Below, piece after piece: positions 26,606 to 36,107 of a stretch of DNA of 64,000 bases (positions within the stretch are counted from its first letter, which is position 1; the number at the start of each line of letters is the position of its first letter). The translations under genes and the position numbers were made by a program. The stretch is from positions 1-64,000 of the forward strand of contig CANLKV010000001.1 in assembly GCA_947491755.1 (NCBI GenBank), given 5' to 3'. The notes beneath the pieces were generated by a model. The model had not been told where the DNA came from, made no database searches, and worked only from the letters and a program-made list of their open reading frames with translations. This stretch comes from an uncultured Nonlabens sp. Its GTDB lineage: Bacteria; Bacteroidota; Bacteroidia; Flavobacteriales; Flavobacteriaceae.

Positions 26606-26660
26606 TTATTTAGAATTATTCTGAATAACAGTCCTGGCGTGTCTTTGCCAGTCGCTGGCA
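26606..26660. promoter_or_regulatory. two inverted repeats between nqrA and the Plug gene, candidate operators
   Basis: TTATTTAGAA and TTCTGAATAA (26606-26628) form a 10-bp inverted repeat with one mismatch and a 3-base centre. TGCCAG-TCG-CTGGCA (26646-26660) forms a perfect 6-bp one. Both lie in the divergent promoter region, upstream of the nqrA -7 box, where a regulator of nqr could bind. No bound protein is known. Confidence 0.4.
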
Positions 26661-26712
26661 TTCTCTTTGCCCTCTCATTTTGGTTTATCTTTATCTTTTT
26701 AAATAGCTTTAC

Positions 26713-27969
26713 ATGAGGTCGTATTTTTTATGGTGCATTACAGCATTTTTCGTTCTCGCTTCCGCGAAAGCGCAAAAATTAGAAGATCTAGTGAACGATC
26801 CTGACTATATCAAGACCGTCACCTTTAATCGACCGCCAGAGAATATGCTCCCTATCTATGAGCTAGGTGAAGTTATTACCATATCATTTGACGACGTGAT
26901 AGGCGATGAAGCAGATTACTTTTATCAAATTGAACATTATGACTACGACTGGACACCCAGCGCACTGTTTAAAAACGAATTTTTGACTGGCGTGGATGAT
27001 CGCCGTATTATAAATTACCGCAATTCCTTTACCACTTTGCAATCGTATTCTCATTATGAGCTCAATATTCCCAACCAGTTTACCGAAGGCCTGAAGGTGA
27101 GCGGGAATTATATGATCCATTTTTACAATGATGATCAAGAACTTCTTTTTTCTCGCAAGTTCATGGTAGTAGAAAACCTCGCATCTGTAGGCGTAGCCGT
27201 GCGCCGGTCAAGAGATCTTGAATTTGTCCAGAGCAAACAACGCCTGGAGTTTTTTGTAGATTCTGATAAGATTAATTTTATCAACCCCAATGAAAACTTA
27301 AAAGTTGCATTGATTCAAAATACCGATTTAACTACGGTAATTTATAACATCAAACCGCAATTCAATATTGCAAATAAACAAGTCTACAACTACGATGGCG
27401 CTACGTCTTTCTGGGCTGGTAATGAATACCTGAACTTTGAAAATCGAGATTTTAGATCGCCTAACATTAACATTGACTATGTGAGACGCAACGACCTCTA
27501 TGAATCATTTTTATTCATTGATCGATCACGCGTTTTACAAGACTACACTTACAATCCAGATATCAATGGCAACTTTTTAGTAACCACCAGCCTTAATGAG
27601 GATAACGCCGTGCAGGCAGAATATCTGTATGTGCATTTTAAGATGGACCCCATTACAGCCTTACCTAAAAATTCGGCCGTCTTTGTAACCGGCAACTTTA
27701 ACGGTCATCAATTTCAAGAAGAAAACATGATGAAGCTCAATCCCACTACTGGATTATATGAGGCCACTATTTTACTCAAACAAGGCTTTTATAATTACCG
27801 CTACACCGTGGTGGATCCAGCAGGTAATATCATACCAGGAGCTGTAAGCGGCAACAAATGGCAAACTGAAAATGAATATACCATACTGGCATACTACAGG
27901 GAACCTGGGGCACGCTATGACCGATTGATAGGCGCAGGCTCTGGCAATAGCGTTACTATTTCCAATTAG
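26713..27969 (+). CDS. type IX secretion system Plug protein
   Basis: A 418-residue protein of the former DUF5103 family, now T9SS Plug: in Flavobacterium johnsoniae it closes the periplasmic end of the SprA translocon pore. It has a signal peptide (M-R-S-Y, cleavage after SAKAQ) and the typical start KTVTFNRPPENMLPIYELGE, with two beta-sandwich domains and a C-terminal strand-rich part (YLYVHFKMDP, FVTGNFNGH). The end of the signal peptide (A-S-A-K-A) is encoded by a one-mismatch palindrome copy. It shows that this cell has type IX secretion. Confidence 0.92.
   Translation: MRSYFLWCITAFFVLASAKAQKLEDLVNDPDYIKTVTFNRPPENMLPIYELGEVITISFDDVIGDEADYFYQIEHYDYDWTPSALFKNEFLTGVDDRRIINYRNSFTTLQSYSHYELNIPNQFTEGLKVSGNYMIHFYNDDQELLFSRKFMVVENLASVGVAVRRSRDLEFVQSKQRLEFFVDSDKINFINPNENLKVALIQNTDLTTVIYNIKPQFNIANKQVYNYDGATSFWAGNEYLNFENRDFRSPNINIDYVRRNDLYESFLFIDRSRVLQDYTYNPDINGNFLVTTSLNEDNAVQAEYLYVHFKMDPITALPKNSAVFVTGNFNGHQFQEENMMKLNPTTGLYEATILLKQGFYNYRYTVVDPAGNIIPGAVSGNKWQTENEYTILAYYREPGARYDRLIGAGSGNSVTISN
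26757..26772. repeat. palindrome copy 9 (one mismatch, in Plug signal peptide)
   Basis: CGCTTCCGCGAAAGCG, with the same C-for-T change as copy 7. Read as A-S-A-K-A right at the signal-peptide cleavage site. Confidence 0.85.
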
Positions 27970-27997
27970 TTATATTTGAATTACCAACCTATACTGA

Positions 27998-29161
27998 ATG
28001 AGTTTACCGGTAAGACAGCTGCTTCAATATCGTGGTCAACAATGCCTTAATTGTGAAACACCGCTAGATGTCTCTGATCGATATTGCCATCAGTGCGGTC
28101 AACTTAATTCTAAAAAAAGACTCTCATTATGGGACTTTTTTAATGAGTTTCTAGCAAATTTAATCTCTTACGACAACCGCATATGGCGTACCATCACAGG
28201 TATTTTATTTTACCCAGGTAAGGTCACTCAGGAGTTTTGTAAGGGCAAACGCATAAGATATGCTAACCCTTTCAGGTTTTTCTTGACCGTAAGCATAGTT
28301 TTCTTCTTGCTTTTACAAGTAAGTATAAATACAGATAATGCACAGGATTTTGCTAATGGGAGCTTAACAGTTGATCCAGGTGACCCAACTGTAGACGCAG
28401 GTATCTTCTCAATTAGCAGCGATATAAAAGATAAAAAAGAGCTAATAAAAAAGATGCAGGCTGTAGAGGACACCCTTACAGGAGACCTAAGCAATTTTCA
28501 AAAAATCGTTATTCAGCAAGCAATTGCAGAAATTGAAAAGGACAGCAGCATTGTTATAGAAGAACATCAATACAACACGCAGCAGCAATTAGATAGCATG
28601 TCCTATTTACGAGGTTATGTATCACAGCTTGACGATTATTATGAATACCACAAACACAACGAGGATGCCACTGCTGCTCAAGCCCTTACCGCACTAGGTC
28701 ACGATCTTACCAGCAGCAACCTATTTAGATATCGCAAGGCGAGTAAATTTAGTGCGCTAGCAAAACAACCCTATGAGCTGGTTGCTATATTGTTGCCCAA
28801 AGTTCCTTTGTTCCTATTTTTCTTTGCTCCATTTTTAAGTTTATTTTTCTGGTTATTGTATGCGAGACGAGATGTTACCTATATGGAACACATGATTTTC
28901 AACTTTCATCTACTCACTTTTGTTTTTATCTCGTTGTATGTGATACTGGCAGAGTGGACTTTGTTTCAAACAGATTATACAAGCTTTTTATTTTTTCTCC
29001 TACTGGGTCCCTTATACTTATACAAGGCATTGAGGCGCTTTTATGGACAAGGAAGATTTAAGACAATCTTAAAATTTTTGACCATTAATTTTGTATTTTT
29101 AATGCTTCTATCAACAAGCAGCGGGTTATTCATCGTTGCCAGCGTATTTTTAAGTTTATAA
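27998..29161 (+). CDS. DUF3667 membrane protein with N-terminal zinc ribbon
   Basis: A 387-residue protein typical of Bacteroidota. Residues 18-40 form a C-x2-C...C-x2-C zinc ribbon (CLNCETPL, RYCHQCGQ); then DNRIWRTITGILFYPGKVT, the DUF3667 signature; then a membrane helix near 90-110, a charged central region, and three or four helices at the C terminus. No function is known for the family. The stop overlaps the apaG start by one base (TAATG), so they are coupled. Confidence 0.85.
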   Translation: MSLPVRQLLQYRGQQCLNCETPLDVSDRYCHQCGQLNSKKRLSLWDFFNEFLANLISYDNRIWRTITGILFYPGKVTQEFCKGKRIRYANPFRFFLTVSIVFFLLLQVSINTDNAQDFANGSLTVDPGDPTVDAGIFSISSDIKDKKELIKKMQAVEDTLTGDLSNFQKIVIQQAIAEIEKDSSIVIEEHQYNTQQQLDSMSYLRGYVSQLDDYYEYHKHNEDATAAQALTALGHDLTSSNLFRYRKASKFSALAKQPYELVAILLPKVPLFLFFFAPFLSLFFWLLYARRDVTYMEHMIFNFHLLTFVFISLYVILAEWTLFQTDYTSFLFFLLLGPLYLYKALRRFYGQGRFKTILKFLTINFVFLMLLSTSSGLFIVASVFLSL

Positions 29162-29547
29162 TGCTACAACAAGTTACAAGAGGTATTAAAATAACGGTGC
29201 GCACGTCGTTTCAAGGGACATTTTATAAAAACTATAAAATGCACTTTGCCTTTGGCTACAAGATAACGATAGAAAATAATAGCAAGGACAGTGTACAACT
29301 TACCTCCAGACACTGGAAAATTAAAGACAGCCTGCATCGCACAGAGCATGTAGATGGCGAGGGCGTGATAGGAAAAAAACCCGTATTAAAACCTGGTGAC
29401 TTTTACACCTACACTAGCGGTTGCCTTTTGGGCTCATCATTTGGATGCATGAGTGGTACTTACACCATGGTCAATTTTACCACGGCGCGTCATTTTGCTG
29501 TTGCTATTCCGCAATTTAAATTGAGTGCACCTTTTGCTCTTAATTAA
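29161..29547 (+). CDS. apaG: ApaG/DUF525 protein
   Basis: A 128-residue immunoglobulin-like protein of the ApaG family. The middle motif YKITIENNSKDSVQLTSRHW and the LKPGDFYTYTSGC and MSGTYTMVN segments are the family core. ApaG has been linked to Co2+/Mg2+ resistance in enteric bacteria and shares the fold of the F-box protein FBA domain; its molecular job is unsettled. Translationally coupled to the DUF3667 gene. A 238-bp gap with a palindrome copy follows. Confidence 0.9.
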   Translation: MLQQVTRGIKITVRTSFQGTFYKNYKMHFAFGYKITIENNSKDSVQLTSRHWKIKDSLHRTEHVDGEGVIGKKPVLKPGDFYTYTSGCLLGSSFGCMSGTYTMVNFTTARHFAVAIPQFKLSAPFALN

Positions 29548-29638
29548 AGCATTGTCTCAGATTTTTACCCCTGTATTTTTATTCACTAGTTGTCACGACG
29601 ATAAATATGAACGTGCTAGATAAGTAATTGGTATAGTC

Positions 29639-29654
29639 CGCTTTCGCGAAAGCG
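29639..29654. repeat. palindrome copy 10 (perfect, intergenic)
   Basis: CGCTTTCGCGAAAGCG between apaG and pruA; nothing else is visible in that 238-bp gap apart from an AT-rich upstream region of pruA. Confidence 0.95.
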
Positions 29655-29785
29655 AACCTATCACCCCCAGTTTCAATAAAAAGAACACCATCGTTTAAAA
29701 CCGCCCTTTTTGCAATAGACTAAGAGAGTTTACAATCACATTTTTGTATTTTCACAGCATTAATTGTAAACCAAGAAAGAGAGTC

Positions 29786-31414
29786 ATGGGAAAAGGATTT
29801 TTTAAAGTACCTAAAGCGGTTAACGACCCTATAAGAACGTATGCACCAGGCACACCAGAGCGTGATGCCGTACTAGCAGCATACAAAGATTTTTACAGCA
29901 AACAGACAGAGGTTCCTGTATATATAGGCAATAAAGAAATTAAAACAGGTGATACTGGCGAGATACGCCCACCACATGACCATAATAAAGTGGTAGGAAT
30001 GTACCACCGCGCCAGCAAAACTCATGTAAACGAGGCTATCGACACGGCGCTAGAAGCACGCAAACAGTGGTCACAACTACCATGGGAACAACGCGCTGGG
30101 ATATTTTTAAAAGCAGCCGAATTGATTGAAGGTCCTTACCGTGCGACTATTAATGCTGCTACTATGGTCAATCAATCAAAAACTGTGTTTCAAGCAGAGA
30201 TTGATAGCGCTTGTGAACTTGTCGACTTTTTGCGATTCAACGTGCAATACATGACAGAGATCTATGCAGAACAACCAGAGTCTACCAGCGGCGCCTGGAA
30301 CCGTCTAGAATACCGCCCCCTAGAAGGTTTTATTTACTGTATCAGTCCATTTAATTTTACCGCAATAGCAGGAAACCTGCCTGCTAGCGCTGCACTTATG
30401 GGTAATGTATGTGTGTGGAAACCCAGCGACCACCAGATGTTAAGTGCAAACGTTATCATGCAAATTTTTAAAGAAGCTGGTGTGCCAGATGGCGTCATTA
30501 ATATGGTAAATGCAGATCCAGTAATGATGACCGAGGAAGTACTATCCCATGCCGATTTTGCTGGCGTACACTTTACGGGATCGACTAGCGTGTTCAAAAA
30601 CATCTGGTCACAAATAGGACAGAATATTCACACCTATAAGACCTATCCACGTATTGTGGGAGAGACTGGTGGTAAAGATTTTATCGTGGCGCATAAAACG
30701 GCTATACCTCAACAGGTAGCCACCGCAATTGTACGCGGTGCGTTTGAATTCCAAGGGCAAAAATGTAGTGCGGCCTCCAGGGCATATATTTCAGAAAGTA
30801 TATGGCCGGAGGTAAAAGAATTACTGGCAAAAGATATTGAGAGTATAAAAATGGGATCGCCAGAAGATTTGACCAACTTTATGACGGCCGTGATTCATGA
30901 AGGTTCATTTGACAAACTGGCTTCTTATATAGACAAGGCAAAAGAAGCTAGTGATGCACAGATTGTTTTTGGTGGTGGTTATGATAAGAGTAAAGGTTGG
31001 TTTATAGAGCCAACCGTTATTGTGACTACCAACCCGAATTATGAAACCATGGAGACAGAGCTTTTCGGACCTGTAATTACGATATTTATATATGAAGACA
31101 GCAAATGGGAAGAAACCCTTAAACTAGTCGACGAGACGAGTATTTATGCCTTGACTGGCGCCGTATTATCACAAGATCGCTATGCCTTATCCCAAGCGAC
31201 AACAGCCTTGCAAAATTGTGCAGGTAACTTCTACTTGAATGATAAGCCTACAGGCGCTGTGGTGGGTCAACAGCCTTTTGGTGGTGCTAGAGCATCTGGA
31301 ACTAATGACAAAGCAGGTTCAAAATTGAACTTACTGCGCTGGGTATCCCCTCGTATGATAAAAGAGACCTTTGTAACTCCTACAGATTATCGTTATCCTT
31401 TTATGGGTAAGTAA
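29786..31414 (+). CDS. pruA: L-glutamate gamma-semialdehyde dehydrogenase
   Basis: Second enzyme of proline degradation (EC 1.2.1.88), oxidising P5C/glutamate semialdehyde to glutamate with NAD. The 542-residue protein is a complete aldehyde dehydrogenase: catalytic cysteine C327 in FQGQKCSAASRAY and glutamate E293 in VGETGGKDF, with NAD-binding ISPFNFTAIAGN. It is the stand-alone dehydrogenase, not the PutA fusion. The ATG at 29786 follows AAAGAGAG and gives M-G-K-G-F-F-K, the usual start in this group; the frame extends to 29744 without support. Confidence 0.95.
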   Translation: MGKGFFKVPKAVNDPIRTYAPGTPERDAVLAAYKDFYSKQTEVPVYIGNKEIKTGDTGEIRPPHDHNKVVGMYHRASKTHVNEAIDTALEARKQWSQLPWEQRAGIFLKAAELIEGPYRATINAATMVNQSKTVFQAEIDSACELVDFLRFNVQYMTEIYAEQPESTSGAWNRLEYRPLEGFIYCISPFNFTAIAGNLPASAALMGNVCVWKPSDHQMLSANVIMQIFKEAGVPDGVINMVNADPVMMTEEVLSHADFAGVHFTGSTSVFKNIWSQIGQNIHTYKTYPRIVGETGGKDFIVAHKTAIPQQVATAIVRGAFEFQGQKCSAASRAYISESIWPEVKELLAKDIESIKMGSPEDLTNFMTAVIHEGSFDKLASYIDKAKEASDAQIVFGGGYDKSKGWFIEPTVIVTTNPNYETMETELFGPVITIFIYEDSKWEETLKLVDETSIYALTGAVLSQDRYALSQATTALQNCAGNFYLNDKPTGAVVGQQPFGGARASGTNDKAGSKLNLLRWVSPRMIKETFVTPTDYRYPFMGK

Positions 31415-31438
31415 ATTTTTGAGACTTTAGATTTTAGG

Positions 31439-31471
31439 AACGCCTTTTCATTGATTTGAAAAGGCGTTTTT
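31439..31471 (+). terminator. terminator of pruA
   Basis: AACGCCTTTTCA, loop TTGATT, TGAAAAGGCGTT, then T residues: a 12-bp perfect stem 24 bp after the stop codon. Confidence 0.85.
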
Positions 31472-31584
31472 AATTGTCGTGTTATTAATGAATCGTAGGC
31501 CTCACGACATTTATAATTGTGTCCCACTAGGTGATCTATGACGATGATATGAAAATACATAGTATATAAATCCCTCTTTTCCTT

Positions 31585-31592
31585 TACATTTG
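31585..31592 (+). promoter_or_regulatory. -7 box of the DUF6263-type gene
   Basis: TACATTTG, fitting TAnnTTTG, 52 bp ahead of the ATG at 31645. The rest of 31472-31644 shows nothing else. Confidence 0.4.
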
Positions 31593-31644
31593 AAATATAA
31601 TATTCAAGAGTAGTGAAATTACTACTTCTATAATCTAACCAACT

Positions 31645-32382
31645 ATGAAAAAATTAGGGATCCTATTATTTGTTTTTGCAGCCTCTTTTCAAACATTCGC
31701 TCAAGAAACAGCACTATTACGCATCAATTATAACGAGGGCGATGTGTATGAAGTTAAGCTTGTACAAAAACAATCTACCGGCGCCGTGGGTGGTACTGAC
31801 ATGACTATGTTGATGGACATGACAGTTACTGGTGTTGAGGGAGAGACTTTTACAACAGCTTCAAAAATCACCTCAATTGCTATGGACATGAACCAGGCTG
31901 GTATGACGATGAGCTATAATTCTGCTACAGATCCTGAGGAGCTGGACGCTACTGGGCAAATGTTGAAAGCGCAATTAGATCCTATGATGGAGGCTGTTAT
32001 AAGCAATACTATAGATATTTATGGTAATACACTAGACACTACGGTAGAGCCGGCAGTTGCAGGGATGGAGCAATTTAATACGGGTCAAAACTCGTTGAGT
32101 TTCCCTAAAGAAGAAGTAAGCGCCGGTAGTTCATGGACCACTGAAAACGAGGTACAGGGCATGACCGTAAAAACCACCTATACCGTAAATAAAATTGAAA
32201 ACGGACTGGTGTATGTAGACATTACTGGAGATGTGAGTGGTATGGGTACTGGTAAAATGACAGGAAGCTCAATTATAGATAGCGCTTCTGGTTTATCTAA
32301 AAACACGACTACAGAACTTACTATAGAAGCGCAGGGAATGCAAGTGACTGTTGCTTCTGAAATTGAAATGTCTAAGAAATAG
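31645..32382 (+). CDS. exported protein of the DUF6263 type
   Basis: A 245-residue protein with a cleaved signal peptide (ending FQTFAQ). The mature part is a series of beta strands with many methionines (MTMLMDMTV, MDMNQAGMTMSY) and the sequence pattern ISNTIDIYGNTL...SFPKEEVSAGSSW...GLSKNTTTELTIEAQG, typical of the DUF6263 group. These look like lipid-carrier-like beta barrels, but the function is unknown. Single-gene unit with its own promoter. Confidence 0.8.
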   Translation: MKKLGILLFVFAASFQTFAQETALLRINYNEGDVYEVKLVQKQSTGAVGGTDMTMLMDMTVTGVEGETFTTASKITSIAMDMNQAGMTMSYNSATDPEELDATGQMLKAQLDPMMEAVISNTIDIYGNTLDTTVEPAVAGMEQFNTGQNSLSFPKEEVSAGSSWTTENEVQGMTVKTTYTVNKIENGLVYVDITGDVSGMGTGKMTGSSIIDSASGLSKNTTTELTIEAQGMQVTVASEIEMSKK

Positions 32383-32508
32383 TAACAAAGAGAGAACTAG
32401 TTACGGTTCTACATTTACACATAACAGGCAAAGATTCTATTCTATAGCGTCTTTGCCCGTTTCTATTGCAAACAGATGAATATGTGGTCAAAAGCTTAAA
32501 CGATTTAC

Positions 32509-33150
32509 TTATAACGGTAAATGCACCACTTTTTTAGTCTCAAAAAAGGGATCTTCAAAAACTTGGTCAAGCTCATAGACATCAGCATATTTAAAAGGTT
32601 TGAGCTCTTCAGTAAGATCACCACCCTTTAAGTAAAGTATCCCGTTTTCTATCTCATGGTAGCTATCCTTACGCACTTTGTTGCGTGTCCAGCTTACAAA
32701 GTCAGTCATGTTTGTTACGGCTCTAGAGACAATAAAGTCAAACCGGCCTTTTACTTTTTCGGCGCGACCGTGTTCTATTGTGACATTTTCTAACCCCAGC
32801 GCCTCTACCACCGCTTCTACTACTTTCAGTTTTTTTGCAATAGAATCTACCAGGTGGAATTTTGTCTTTGGAAACATAATGGCCAGAGGTATTCCAGGAA
32901 AGCCACCACCGGTCCCCACATCTAGGACTCTTGTACCACCAGGTGTGTTGGGTAAGCTTTCGCGAAAGCGCACCACACTAACAATGCCTAGCGAGTGTAA
33001 AACATGTCTGGTATACAATTGATCGATATCTTTTCTAGATATCACATTTATTTGAGCGTTCCACTCTTTATACAACCCTTCTAACTGTGTGAATTGTTGC
33101 AACTGGCGGTCGGTAATATGTGGAAAATGATCTTTAATTAGTTGAGACAC
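32509..33150 (-). CDS. rsmG: 16S rRNA (guanine527-N7)-methyltransferase
   Basis: RsmG (GidB) methylates G527 of 16S rRNA with SAM; loss gives low-level streptomycin resistance in other bacteria. The 213-residue protein carries the SAM motif LDVGTGGGFPGIPLAI and later IEHGRAEKVKGRFDFIVSRAV. Just ahead of the SAM motif it has the extra segment RFRESLPNTPGG, whose first five residues are encoded by a palindrome copy (32955-32970); relatives I know pass straight from the helix to the SAM motif, so this is probably an insertion. Confidence 0.94.
   Translation of the reverse strand: MSQLIKDHFPHITDRQLQQFTQLEGLYKEWNAQINVISRKDIDQLYTRHVLHSLGIVSVVRFRESLPNTPGGTRVLDVGTGGGFPGIPLAIMFPKTKFHLVDSIAKKLKVVEAVVEALGLENVTIEHGRAEKVKGRFDFIVSRAVTNMTDFVSWTRNKVRKDSYHEIENGILYLKGGDLTEELKPFKYADVYELDQVFEDPFFETKKVVHLPL
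32955..32970. repeat. palindrome copy 11 (first base A, in rsmG)
   Basis: AGCTTTCGCGAAAGCG; the inner 14 bases are perfect. Read as R-F-R-E-S on the minus strand. Confidence 0.9.
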
Positions 33151-33172
33151 GGTAAATTTTTAAATGCTAGTG

Positions 33173-33180
33173 CAAAAATA
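33173..33180 (-). promoter_or_regulatory. -7 box of rsmG
   Basis: TATTTTTG on the minus strand, 22 bp ahead of the rsmG start; divergent from the aminotransferase promoter. Confidence 0.45.
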
Positions 33181-33226
33181 ATGGAATAATAAATGCCGTT
33201 GCGCATGGCTAGTTGTAGATGTATGA

Positions 33227-33234
33227 TATTTTTG
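33227..33234 (+). promoter_or_regulatory. -7 box of the aminotransferase gene
   Basis: TATTTTTG, fitting TAnnTTTG, 18 bp ahead of the ATG at 33253. Confidence 0.45.
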
Positions 33235-33252
33235 TACTAGAATTTCTCCATT

Positions 33253-34440
33253 ATGAAGCAGCACCTTTCTGACCGTATCAACAATTTACCTACCAGCGCC
33301 ACGCTTGCCATGGCTGCCAAAGCACGTGAATTGCGTGAACAAGGCAAGGATATTATAGGATTAAGCCTGGGTGAACCGGACTTTAACACTCCAGATTTTG
33401 TTAAGGATGCTGCTATCCAGGCGATTAATGATAATTATAATTCGTACACGCCTGTAGATGGTTATGTAGAGCTTAAAGATGCGATCATAAACAAATTTAA
33501 GCGTGACAATAACCTGGTCTATGACCGCAGTCAGATAGTTGTGTCAACTGGTGCAAAGCAATCCATTGCAAATGTAGCGATGGTGCTCCTTAATAAAGGT
33601 GATGAATGTATTTTACCCGCTCCTTACTGGGTAAGTTATGCTGCGATAGTAGAACTGGCAGAGGGCGTCCCTTTAGAAGTGGCTGCTGGCGTTGAGCAAA
33701 ATTTTAAAATTACTGCAGAACAGCTGCGCGCTGCAATTACCCCTAAAACTAAAATGATTCTTTTTTCCTCTCCTAACAATCCTAGCGGTGCGGTATTTTC
33801 AAAGGAGGAGCTAGCGTCTTTTGCAGAAGTTTTAAAGGATCACCCAGACATTATCGTTGTAAGCGATGAAATTTATGAGCACATCAATTACGGTACTGGT
33901 CACACTAGTATAGCGAGTATCGATGGAATGTATGATCGTACCGTCACTATAAATGGGGTGAGCAAAGCCTTTGCAATGACTGGATGGCGCGTGGGTTATA
34001 TAGGTGCTCCTTCATGGATCGCCAGAGCTTGTAACAAAATGCAAGGTCAAATTACTAGCGGCACCAATTGTATAGCACAACGTGCTGTAATTACTGCGCT
34101 TGAAGCCCCTGTTTCCAAAATTCAATACATGATTGATGCCTTTGCAGAGCGTCGCCGCCTTATTTTAAATTTACTGAGTGAAATTGATGGTTTTGTAACT
34201 GATGAGCCAGAAGGAGCCTTTTATGTTTTCCCAGATGTTTCTGCATTCTTCGGCAAGGAAATTAAAGGTCACAAGATTGCAACCGCCGAAGATTTTTCTC
34301 TATTCCTATTAGAGGAGGCACTTGTAGCGACGGTTTCTGGAGAGTCTTTTGGAGCACCTAATTGTATAAGAATCTCGTATGCTGCAAGCACCGAGCAAAT
34401 AAAGGAAGCGCTACAACGTATAAAACAGGCGTTGTCCTAG
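33253..34440 (+). CDS. class I aminotransferase, probably aspartate aminotransferase
   Basis: A 395-residue PLP enzyme of fold type I. The PLP lysine is K238 in NGVSKAFAMTGWRVGY; other contacts are in SSPNNPSGAVFSKEE and DEIYEHINYG, and the C-terminal substrate arginine in NCIRISYA. It resembles the subgroup Ib aspartate (and prephenate) aminotransferases. Exact amino-acid specificity cannot be told from sequence. From its stop to 34610 I see no gene or clear signal. Confidence 0.92.
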   Translation: MKQHLSDRINNLPTSATLAMAAKARELREQGKDIIGLSLGEPDFNTPDFVKDAAIQAINDNYNSYTPVDGYVELKDAIINKFKRDNNLVYDRSQIVVSTGAKQSIANVAMVLLNKGDECILPAPYWVSYAAIVELAEGVPLEVAAGVEQNFKITAEQLRAAITPKTKMILFSSPNNPSGAVFSKEELASFAEVLKDHPDIIVVSDEIYEHINYGTGHTSIASIDGMYDRTVTINGVSKAFAMTGWRVGYIGAPSWIARACNKMQGQITSGTNCIAQRAVITALEAPVSKIQYMIDAFAERRRLILNLLSEIDGFVTDEPEGAFYVFPDVSAFFGKEIKGHKIATAEDFSLFLLEEALVATVSGESFGAPNCIRISYAASTEQIKEALQRIKQALS

Positions 34441-34610
34441 CGATTGAAATTCCTAGATTATTGCAAGTTTACTATAGGACTTTATTTAATGCACAAGGCT
34501 TAAATAAGACCATCCATGGTACCAGTAATTAAGCGGTATCTTATGGTAAACTACAAGCATTTATGTTACCTGCAGATTAATAACTACTTAGTAAATTATT
34601 TTAAACCTAC

Positions 34611-36107
34611 TTAACGATTTCTCCAGAAAAATGGGGTAAGTAGGATTAATACTGTAAATAGTTCGAGTCGACCTATAAGCATTAAAAAGGCGCACCACCA
34701 TTTACCTATGGCTGGTAAACCAGCAAAATTATTCACAGGACCCAGATCGCCAAAAGCTGGCCCCACATTCCCCAAGCTACTTAACGCACCACCTATTGCA
34801 GTATCAAAATCGAGGCCTAGCGCTGCTAGACCCACAGCTCCCACAATAAAGGAAAGCATATATAGGATAAAAAAACCTAGAATATTAAACACTACAGTAT
34901 TAGGTAGCGCTTTTTTATTATAGCGTATAGGTAAAATAGCATTAGGGTGTAGGGTGCGTTTAAATTCCATTATTCCATTACGTATCAAGATGATATGTCT
35001 CATTACCTTCATCCCACCAGATGTAGATCCTGCGCTACCACCTACAAAGAACAGCCCGAAAAACATGATTGTTAAAAATGGAGTCCACAGCGTATAATCT
35101 GCAGTCACAAAACCGGTAGTGGTAATAATAGCAAGTACTTGAAAAAAGGAATGACGCACAGCGCTTTCAAATTCTCCCCAGACCATAGGGTGTTCTATAC
35201 TAGATATGGAAACGTCTGCCTGAAAATAAATAAGCAATGCCGCTAGCGAAGAGAAGCCTAGAACAAAACTTGAATACCATTTGAATTCTATATCTTGAAA
35301 TATACGTTTGAAATTACCCTTGAAACCAAAATAGCTCATTACAAAATTCATCCCTGCGATAAACATGAATATAATAATGATCCACTGGATCCATGGGTTA
35401 TCATTCCAGTAAGCGATACTGGCATTTTTTGTTGAAAATCCACCTGTGGAAAGTGTACTTAACGCATGATTGACCGCATCAAACCATCCCATACCTGCAA
35501 TGCGCAGCAGGACAGTTTCGGCAGCGGTATACCCCACATAAATAAGCCATAATCGTTTTGCTGTATCCGTAATCCGCGGATGCAGCTTGTCTGCACTAGG
35601 GCCAGGGGCTTCTGCTGCAAACAATTGCATCCCTCCTATTCCTAATAGGGGTAATATTGCAACAGCCAGAACGATGATTCCCATCCCTCCTATCCAGTGC
35701 GTTAAACTACGCCAGAATAAAATACCCTTAGACATGGCCTCGATATCATTAACGACGCTAGCCCCTGTGGTAGTAAATCCACTCATGGTTTCAAAAAAGG
35801 CATCTGTATAATTGTCGATGGCTCCTGTAAATATATACGGCATTGTTCCGGCAAAAGCCATGATAAGCCATCCCAGTGTAACGATTAAATACCCTTCTTT
35901 CTTACCTAATTCTTTTACGTGATTTCTGGTAAGGGCCATTAAAAGGCCGCCTATCGCCATCGCTACAAGACTTGATGTAAAAATTTGCGCGGCTTCTGCC
36001 TCGCTATAAATAGCACTTACCACCGCACTTATCAACATAAAACCGCCGTTAAAAACCAGCAGCAGCCCCATGATGTAGGTTATAATTTTATAGTTTAACC
36101 TGAGCAT
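34611..36107 (-). CDS. trkH: Trk-type potassium uptake, membrane subunit
   Basis: A 498-residue channel-like subunit with the four repeated M1-P-M2 units of the TrkH/KtrB superfamily. Pore-loop glycines are seen in MSGFTTTGASVVND, LSTLSTGGFSTKN, ITTTGFVTADY and LSSLGNVGPAFGD. It moves K+ across the inner membrane and is gated by the TrkA ring encoded immediately upstream. The two genes share one base (TAATG), so translation is coupled. Confidence 0.95.
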   Translation of the reverse strand: MLRLNYKIITYIMGLLLVFNGGFMLISAVVSAIYSEAEAAQIFTSSLVAMAIGGLLMALTRNHVKELGKKEGYLIVTLGWLIMAFAGTMPYIFTGAIDNYTDAFFETMSGFTTTGASVVNDIEAMSKGILFWRSLTHWIGGMGIIVLAVAILPLLGIGGMQLFAAEAPGPSADKLHPRITDTAKRLWLIYVGYTAAETVLLRIAGMGWFDAVNHALSTLSTGGFSTKNASIAYWNDNPWIQWIIIIFMFIAGMNFVMSYFGFKGNFKRIFQDIEFKWYSSFVLGFSSLAALLIYFQADVSISSIEHPMVWGEFESAVRHSFFQVLAIITTTGFVTADYTLWTPFLTIMFFGLFFVGGSAGSTSGGMKVMRHIILIRNGIMEFKRTLHPNAILPIRYNKKALPNTVVFNILGFFILYMLSFIVGAVGLAALGLDFDTAIGGALSSLGNVGPAFGDLGPVNNFAGLPAIGKWWCAFLMLIGRLELFTVLILLTPFFWRNR

